Assembly (NCBI RefSeq): GCF_944381005.1
Contig: NZ_CALWJM010000009.1
Location: 22,006-86,005 of the forward strand
Origin: an uncultured Butyricicoccus sp.
GTDB taxonomy: Bacteria > Bacillota > Clostridia > Oscillospirales > Butyricicoccaceae
Reading direction: 5' to 3'
DNA length: 64,000 nucleotides
Shown piece by piece: positions 59,721 through 64,000 of this stretch. The notes under the pieces are model-generated. The model had not been told where the DNA came from. It ran no database searches and worked only from the letters and a program-made list of their open reading frames with translations. The translations under genes and the position numbers were made by a program. Positions within the stretch are counted from its first letter, which is position 1, and the number at the start of each line of letters is the position of its first letter.

Positions 59721-60785
59721 ATGCGAAAGCATTATATTGAGCAAATCTTGAACGATTTTACTGCAAAGTCAATTACATATGATATTTATATTATCGCCAA
59801 TACTCGCGAAAAGACTTTGGAGCCGAGGCCTCAAGAGTTGCGCCATGCTTCCCCAGACGAGTTTTTCTCGAGAACTGAGTTCTCTGAGATTGCTTCAGCA
59901 ATTTTTGATGTTTTTGGATATGCAAAGGTATTTTACTCTGAACTAGACTTTATACAGTATGTATTAGAGCATCACATCAAGCGAGAGGAATGTTTGGTTT
60001 ACAATTTAGCGCGAGACGGAAAATCACCCGGAAAAAAATCTCTAATTCCGGCTACTTGTGATTTACTTGGGTTGCGATATACAGGATCCAACGCATTCGT
60101 TATCTCTCTGCTACGCAATAAATTTATTTATTCCTCGGTCTTAGGGCAACAAGGCATTCCTGTGCCGCAAAGCTGGCTCGTTAATTTAGAAGGGGAGTTT
60201 GAAAACGGAGAACCGCCTACAGGCATGAAAATAATTGTTAAAAATATCCAAGAGTCAGCTAGCATTGGACTAATCGATGAAAACATACTAATATACAAAC
60301 ACAATCCGGTTGTACGAAAAAAACTGGCATCCCTCTGTGATCGCTTGGGTGCCGCGCAGGCGTTAGCGCAGGAGTTCATTCCAGGGATAGAATGTGAAGT
60401 CTTGGTTTTGGAATCCAACAGGCACTATCTGGCTCTTGACCCAGTTGCCATTCGTATGGAAACAGGAGATATCTTGAGTAGCGATATTTCGAATTCTTAC
60501 CGCTACTCTTTTTCATCATTGGAAAATTACCTCTCATCTTCCCAGTGTGGGCAAATATGCCAATTCGCAGAAAAAGCCGCAGCTCTGCTGGGAATAGAGA
60601 ACTATGCACGCTTTGATTTTCGAATTGATCCTAAACGTGGGGCATTTCTTATCGATATTGCCGGAACCCCGTATACCATTCATCATAGCTCAATTGCTTA
60701 CCTTTTTCGAGATATATATGGCTTTTCATATAAGGATATTTATAAAGTTATTGTATCTCTAGCACTACAAAACGATAGAAATTAG
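59721..60785 (+). CDS. ATP-grasp ligase, D-Ala-D-Ala-ligase-like
   Basis: 354 aa. Resembles D-alanine-D-alanine ligases in order of motifs: LVYNLARDGKSPGKKSLIPATCDLLGLRYTG (given as residues about 95-125; the ligase N-terminal pocket with GLRYTGSNA), LLRNKFIYSSVLGQQGIPVP, MKIIVKNIQESASIG (ATP loop), AQEFIPGIECEVLVL and the metal site ARFDFRIDP-RGAFLIDIAGTP. The usual E-x-N-x-xPG metal motif is changed (LIDIAGTP), so the metal contacts may differ. AAAAGGGG lies 9 bases upstream. It probably acts with the preceding ligase on one small molecule or peptide. It overlaps the convergent NTPase gene by 4 bases. Confidence 0.82.
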   Translation: MRKHYIEQILNDFTAKSITYDIYIIANTREKTLEPRPQELRHASPDEFFSRTEFSEIASAIFDVFGYAKVFYSELDFIQYVLEHHIKREECLVYNLARDGKSPGKKSLIPATCDLLGLRYTGSNAFVISLLRNKFIYSSVLGQQGIPVPQSWLVNLEGEFENGEPPTGMKIIVKNIQESASIGLIDENILIYKHNPVVRKKLASLCDRLGAAQALAQEFIPGIECEVLVLESNRHYLALDPVAIRMETGDILSSDISNSYRYSFSSLENYLSSSQCGQICQFAEKAAALLGIENYARFDFRIDPKRGAFLIDIAGTPYTIHHSSIAYLFRDIYGFSYKDIYKVIVSLALQNDRN

Positions 60786-63232
60786 TCATATGATGTGTAC
60801 TGCAGATCCGATAACATGAGACCTCTGTGGTAGAATTGAGCCAAGTCGGTTTCTCTATGGCTTGTTTTCACCAAATGTAGAGAGAATTGATATCCGGTTA
60901 CAATCGTCCTATGCTCGATTAGTAATGAAGCGGCTTTGTTCTTTTCCCGCCAAAGTGCTTCCTGCTTTTTGAATAATGCTGGGATGAATCCATCCAAGCG
61001 ATTCATAATCTCTTCACATTCTTCCCATTCCCCCAGTTGCATGTGGTAAAATAACTCAAACCAGGCGAAATGATAACGATAAAAATCATTCACTGTGTTG
61101 TCTTGAAGATTGGAAACATTATCACAGACTAGAGATGCTTCAATGGTTTCCTTTATGCGGCGATATTGCTCTAATTCATTCGAATAAAGATATAGAGATG
61201 CCGCATTGGTAAGTAGAACATGCTTTGTTCCACAAGCTGGTCCAATGGCCATTTGCTCTAGTTTCCGAGCGGTTTGTCGAGCCTTTTCTTCGGATGATGT
61301 CGCATTCTCACTCTGCTCCTCCAACAAAAGAAAGTTTGCAATCATATGATTGTTGTACAATTTCTCCTTTTTGGGAATTGTGACATGGTATTCCTGTATT
61401 TTTTTATAGGCCTCCTCGCAAAATCTAACCGCTTCTTTATATTGGTGACAAGCAAGACATGTTCCAGCCTGCGAAACCAGAGTGATACAGTATTCATCCC
61501 AAATACAATTTTTGCGGAAGAAGGTTTTCGCGTCATCGTAATAGGGCATTGCTGCCATTGGATTGGCGAATAAGAATGCCTTACGGTTAAAGATACTGTT
61601 AATGTATTGAACGGTTTTTTTGCGAGAACTCTTTGCTCTTTCTTTCGCTAAGATACATCGTGCCTCGTTATAGAGTTCCTGGAAACCGTCATAATCATTT
61701 TCTGCATCCAAAACATAAGGAGCAATGTCGTAGATAATCTTAAGCTTGAATATCCTTTCTTCTTCTAAAAGCAATCCTTCTTGAGCTTCTAGCGATAGGT
61801 GATTTTGAACTGTTTCTTTTAATTTTAAGATAGTTTGCTTACAATCAAAGGAAGATGTTTGTGACAAAAGGTAATAATTCTTAAATTTGAGTCGTGTAAG
61901 TTCAATCCTTCCAACCCTGCCAATCTCTAAATCCCTTATATTCAATAATATCTGCAGCGATTGCTTATATTCTCGGTTCTTATGATGGCGATATGCTTGA
62001 ATAATATGGTTATATTGCTCCTGTATAGCTAAACTACCATAGATCTCTATAAATTTTCGTATTTTTTCCTCTATCCATTCATCGTTGAACATAAATGCCT
62101 GCGCGACGGCCAAAATGAGCAGAGAATAGGAGTTTTCACTAATCGCCTTGTCATACTTTATCATGTAATATGCGCGGAGAAAGTATTCATCTGTTCGATA
62201 TTGGGTCAAATAGTTATAATAGCCTAACAGACGAGTATTATGTTGCGCAATCATTTTTTCTTCCAACACCTCCTTTACATCAGGGGAGGTAAAGTCAAAC
62301 AAATTTGTGTTGACTTCCTTGAAAAAACTCTCGCTTATGGAAAGTTGAACACTTTCGTTGACCATCTCTTCCGGTCGCTCAGCTGCTTTGCTGATTTCAA
62401 AACGTGAAAAGTATTCAGCGCTTAGCGCACAGGTCATTATAATCTCCTCTATATCTTTTGGCTTGATAGAGCTACTATCTCCAAGCTGTTTCAAGCGCTC
62501 CATTTTTTGTGAGACTAACGATTCCAATGAATAGCTAAATTCCAAATCATTTTCAAATAAATCGCGATGCAAGAGATTCACGAGGCTGAGGTCAGAACCG
62601 CAAATATCATACAGCTTTTTATATTTAGCATCAAATTCTTCAACTTGAGGGTGGTAGTGTAAAATGTTTTCTACATATTCCTTAACATCGGAAAGCGTAT
62701 AATCGGGTAGGGCAATTCTACTGATGGGCACGTTGCCGATAGGGGTGCTGTCACAGGCAGTGGCGAGAACAGTGACTGTTTTAGAAAGCTGATTTTCAAT
62801 AAACACCTTATCACATAGCAGTATTCTAAGCAGTTCCTTTGCTTCGCTGTGACATTCCTCCAAGTCGGGAGCAAGAAGAACGACATGCGAAGCACCTATT
62901 TTCTTTAGGCAATTGAGCAGATAGTCCATTTTGCTATTATTTTTCTCAGAAGATGTCCAAGAAAGCCCAATATAAAGGGAAAAATTTAATTCAAACTCTC
63001 TTTGGGTAAGAGAATATTTCTTGTCTTGTTCAACAATCTGATCCCCTGCAAATCTCAAAATAGACAAATCAAACTGCTGGTGTAACATCTCCGCTGTCTT
63101 TTGCAAGACATATTTTTTCCCTGACCCATGGCGCCCTAATATCAAAATACTGTTTGACTGCTTTTGGTGTATTTGGGCATAGATATCCTTCGCAGCCTGA
63201 TTCCGCCCTTGCATTCCCCGATATTTATCCAT
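60782..63232 (-). CDS. Large P-loop NTPase with helical-repeat C-terminus (STAND-like)
   Basis: 816 aa, AT-rich, AAGGAG 7 bases before the ATG. Residues about 27-45 hold the Walker A motif ILGRHGSGKKYVLQK; a hydrophobic strand with acidic end (HVVLLAPDLEEC, about 115-127) fits Walker B, and TVTVLATACDS a sensor strand. After about residue 330 it is almost entirely helical with TPR-like spacing (for example KEAVRFCEEAYKKIQEYHV). This is the layout of STAND/MalT-type signalling NTPases, but I see no DNA-binding helix-turn-helix. It lies inside the inverted-repeat segment, reading away from the right repeat. Function unknown. Confidence 0.75.
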   Translation of the reverse strand: MDKYRGMQGRNQAAKDIYAQIHQKQSNSILILGRHGSGKKYVLQKTAEMLHQQFDLSILRFAGDQIVEQDKKYSLTQREFELNFSLYIGLSWTSSEKNNSKMDYLLNCLKKIGASHVVLLAPDLEECHSEAKELLRILLCDKVFIENQLSKTVTVLATACDSTPIGNVPISRIALPDYTLSDVKEYVENILHYHPQVEEFDAKYKKLYDICGSDLSLVNLLHRDLFENDLEFSYSLESLVSQKMERLKQLGDSSSIKPKDIEEIIMTCALSAEYFSRFEISKAAERPEEMVNESVQLSISESFFKEVNTNLFDFTSPDVKEVLEEKMIAQHNTRLLGYYNYLTQYRTDEYFLRAYYMIKYDKAISENSYSLLILAVAQAFMFNDEWIEEKIRKFIEIYGSLAIQEQYNHIIQAYRHHKNREYKQSLQILLNIRDLEIGRVGRIELTRLKFKNYYLLSQTSSFDCKQTILKLKETVQNHLSLEAQEGLLLEEERIFKLKIIYDIAPYVLDAENDYDGFQELYNEARCILAKERAKSSRKKTVQYINSIFNRKAFLFANPMAAMPYYDDAKTFFRKNCIWDEYCITLVSQAGTCLACHQYKEAVRFCEEAYKKIQEYHVTIPKKEKLYNNHMIANFLLLEEQSENATSSEEKARQTARKLEQMAIGPACGTKHVLLTNAASLYLYSNELEQYRRIKETIEASLVCDNVSNLQDNTVNDFYRYHFAWFELFYHMQLGEWEECEEIMNRLDGFIPALFKKQEALWREKNKAASLLIEHRTIVTGYQFSLHLVKTSHRETDLAQFYHRGLMLSDLQYTSYD

Positions 63233-63292
63233 TTTTAAACTCCTTAAGTATAGTGCTTATCGCAACACTCTCTTTTTAATACTTACTACGAG

Positions 63293-63312
63293 TGATAATT
63301 TGAGATTATCTA
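63293..63312. repeat. Inverted repeat, right copy (putative recombination site)
   Basis: TGATAATTTGAGATTATCTA, exact reverse complement of 58688-58707, 60 bases upstream of the NTPase start codon. Matching stops at both ends of the 20 bases. Confidence 0.9.
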
Positions 63313-63324
63313 TCGTTTTTAAAT

Positions 63325-63330
63325 ATTATA
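63325..63330 (-). promoter_or_regulatory. Possible -10 box outside the right repeat
   Basis: Minus strand TATAAT just outside the repeat, so transcription would start near 63318 and run through the repeat into whichever gene faces it. No good -35 was seen. Confidence 0.35.
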
Positions 63331-63689
63331 TCATATATATAGGAAAATTATAGGAAAATTTGTACTTTCAAATTTATCAATGCGTTCCTTCAAAACAGCC
63401 AATCCAATAATATTAATGAACACTAGCACTTTAAAATCAAATATTCATCAACTCAACTACCAAAAATCTTCTTTCTAAAACAATCAAAAAATAATCCCCC
63501 TCTTCTAATCCTTGTGCCATTTTCAGCAGACAAAATAAGTCGATTTCAGTTATGAGCATTTCGAGTTAGAGTTCGTTCAGGCGTACCAAAAGAGAATTAT
63601 CTTACAAAAATAGTTATTCAAGTTTCTTTTTTTGTTTCATATATTTTACCAAAAAAATCACAATGTTTATACCTTATCATTTTATTTGC
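63331..63689. other. AT-rich non-coding region
   Basis: No gene supported. It contains a short tandem duplication (AGGAAAATTAT then AGGAAAATTTG, about 63341-63362). A plus-strand frame at 63632-63844 lacks a ribosome site and any protein-like pattern. Confidence 0.55.
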
Positions 63690-63757
63690 AGGACTCCTAC
63701 CTGTGTTTTCAACTTCTATTTCTCTTCATCCGTAAGGGTAACAACATATCGTGGCAT
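63690..63757 (-). pseudogene. Possible IS630-type transposase remnant
   Basis: On the minus strand GGAGGAAGTGCCT precedes an ATG at 63757 that reads MPRYVVTLTDEEK then a stop, then KLKTQVGVLQIK. MPRYVVTLTxEE is the usual opening of IS630-family transposases. Only the first codons remain, broken by an in-frame TAG; the rest is missing. Confidence 0.4.
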
Positions 63758-63896
63758 AGGCACTTCCTCCAATTTTCTTTTAATTCAAGTTTATCGTATT
63801 TTTCCACAAATTCAACTGTTGTTTCTGACCAGATAAAGCATTAGGGTGTGCTGAGAAGTGAACAGGTCCATTAAAAACAGGCAATGGAAAAAAGAG

Positions 63897-63933
63897 CCTC
63901 CTATGGTAGAATAAAAGAAGGTACCATAGGAGG
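63897..63933 (+). promoter_or_regulatory. Hairpin that hides the transposase ribosome-binding site
   Basis: Perfect 12-bp inverted repeat CCTCCTATGGTA / TACCATAGGAGG with a 13-base loop. The right arm contains AGGAGG (63928-63933), the Shine-Dalgarno of the transposase. A transcript begun at the -10-like TAGAAT inside the left arm would lack that arm, whereas read-through RNA from outside would form the hairpin and be poorly translated. Confidence 0.6.
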
Positions 63934-63940
63934 AATTTTT

Positions 63941-64000
63941 ATGCCAAGAAATTACAGACATATCCAAGAATACGAAAGAGAAATCATCGAATTAAGGAGT
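63941..64000 (+). CDS. Transposase, N-terminal fragment (IS3-like orfA)
   Basis: Only 20 codons are in the window: MPRNYRHIQEYEREIIELRS. This matches the start of helix-turn-helix orfA proteins of IS3-type elements as I know them. ATG lies 7 bases after AGGAGG. The gene continues beyond the edge. Confidence 0.6.
   Translation, partial: MPRNYRHIQEYEREIIELRS

Larger units (their letters stand above)
63846..64000 (+). mobile_element. Left end of an insertion element (truncated by window edge)
   Basis: The region before the transposase gene has the compact layout of an IS left end: a TGTGCTGAGAAGTGAACAGG stretch that may be the terminal repeat, a -10-like TAGAAT (63907-63912), a hairpin, and a transposase start at 63941. 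The right end is outside the window, so the terminal repeat cannot be confirmed. Confidence 0.5.

Noticed and set aside
63632..63844. 70-aa plus-strand frame in the AT-rich end region
   Set aside because: No ribosome site, low-complexity Phe/Ser/Leu content, and it lies opposite the IS630-like remnant.

Overview
The window looks like a chromosomal segment of an anaerobic, spore-forming Clostridia bacterium. The evidence is GerA-type germination genes, a gerS-like gene next to alr, HrcA/CIRCE control, T-box control, an [FeFe] hydrogenase and a bacillus-style str operon. The gene set and the fairly GC-rich coding style suggest the Oscillospirales (a Butyricicoccus/Agathobaculum-like relative), but that placement is an inference. 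Most of the window (1 to about 57.4 kb) is housekeeping. From about 57.4 kb to the end the DNA becomes clearly AT-rich and looks acquired.

Layout. 0-2.6 kb: end of a spore germination receptor operon (+). 2.7-7.5 kb: hrcA-grpE-dnaK-dnaJ heat-shock operon (-) with promoter and CIRCE operator. 7.8-12.6 kb: lepA, hemW, an ACT-domain regulator and its UPF0210 partner (+). 12.7-14.1 kb: citrate synthase (-). 14.3-16.0 kb: a secreted DxNGDG-repeat protein, an ECF sigma factor and an RsgI-like anti-sigma factor (+). 16.1-19.1 kb: tadA (-), a sodium:amino-acid symporter (+), mreB (-). 19.2-22.5 kb: a small membrane protein, recD2 and comFC (-). 22.6-35.2 kb: rpoB-rpoC, then rplGB-rpsL-rpsG-fusA-tuf (-), each block with its own promoter. 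35.3-39.5 kb: a secreted polysaccharide deacetylase (+), a small membrane protein (-) and a polar amino-acid ABC importer (-). 39.8-42.3 kb: an MBOAT O-acyltransferase and an SGNH-like partner (+). 42.4-46.7 kb: [FeFe] hydrogenase, a NuoF-tail/GltD fusion flavoprotein and a Crp/Fnr regulator (-). 46.8-51.9 kb: a giant Sel1-repeat protein, a candidate C-rich small RNA, a MATE exporter and two unknown proteins (-). 52-55 kb: nnrD, gerS-like lipoprotein, alr, mazF (-). 55.1-57.4 kb: tRNA-Pro, a tryptophan T-box controlling a stand-alone trpB, and tRNA-Leu (+).

Most unusual region, 57.7-63.3 kb: a tyrosine recombinase gene ends 8 bp before a 20-bp sequence (58688-58707) that recurs as an exact inverted copy at 63293-63312. 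The roughly 4.6 kb between the copies carries two ATP-grasp ligase genes reading right and, tail to tail with them, a large P-loop NTPase with a helical-repeat C-terminus reading left. Each repeat is itself an imperfect palindrome with a short centre, as expected of a tyrosine-recombinase crossover site. I interpret this as an invertible (phase-variable) cassette that exchanges which gene set faces each flanking promoter. The biochemical role of the ligases and NTPase is unknown. Past the right repeat lie a possible IS630 remnant and the left end of an insertion element whose transposase Shine-Dalgarno sits in a 12-bp hairpin.

All calls come from reading the sequence by eye. Family names rest on recognised motifs, and no database or folding program was run.
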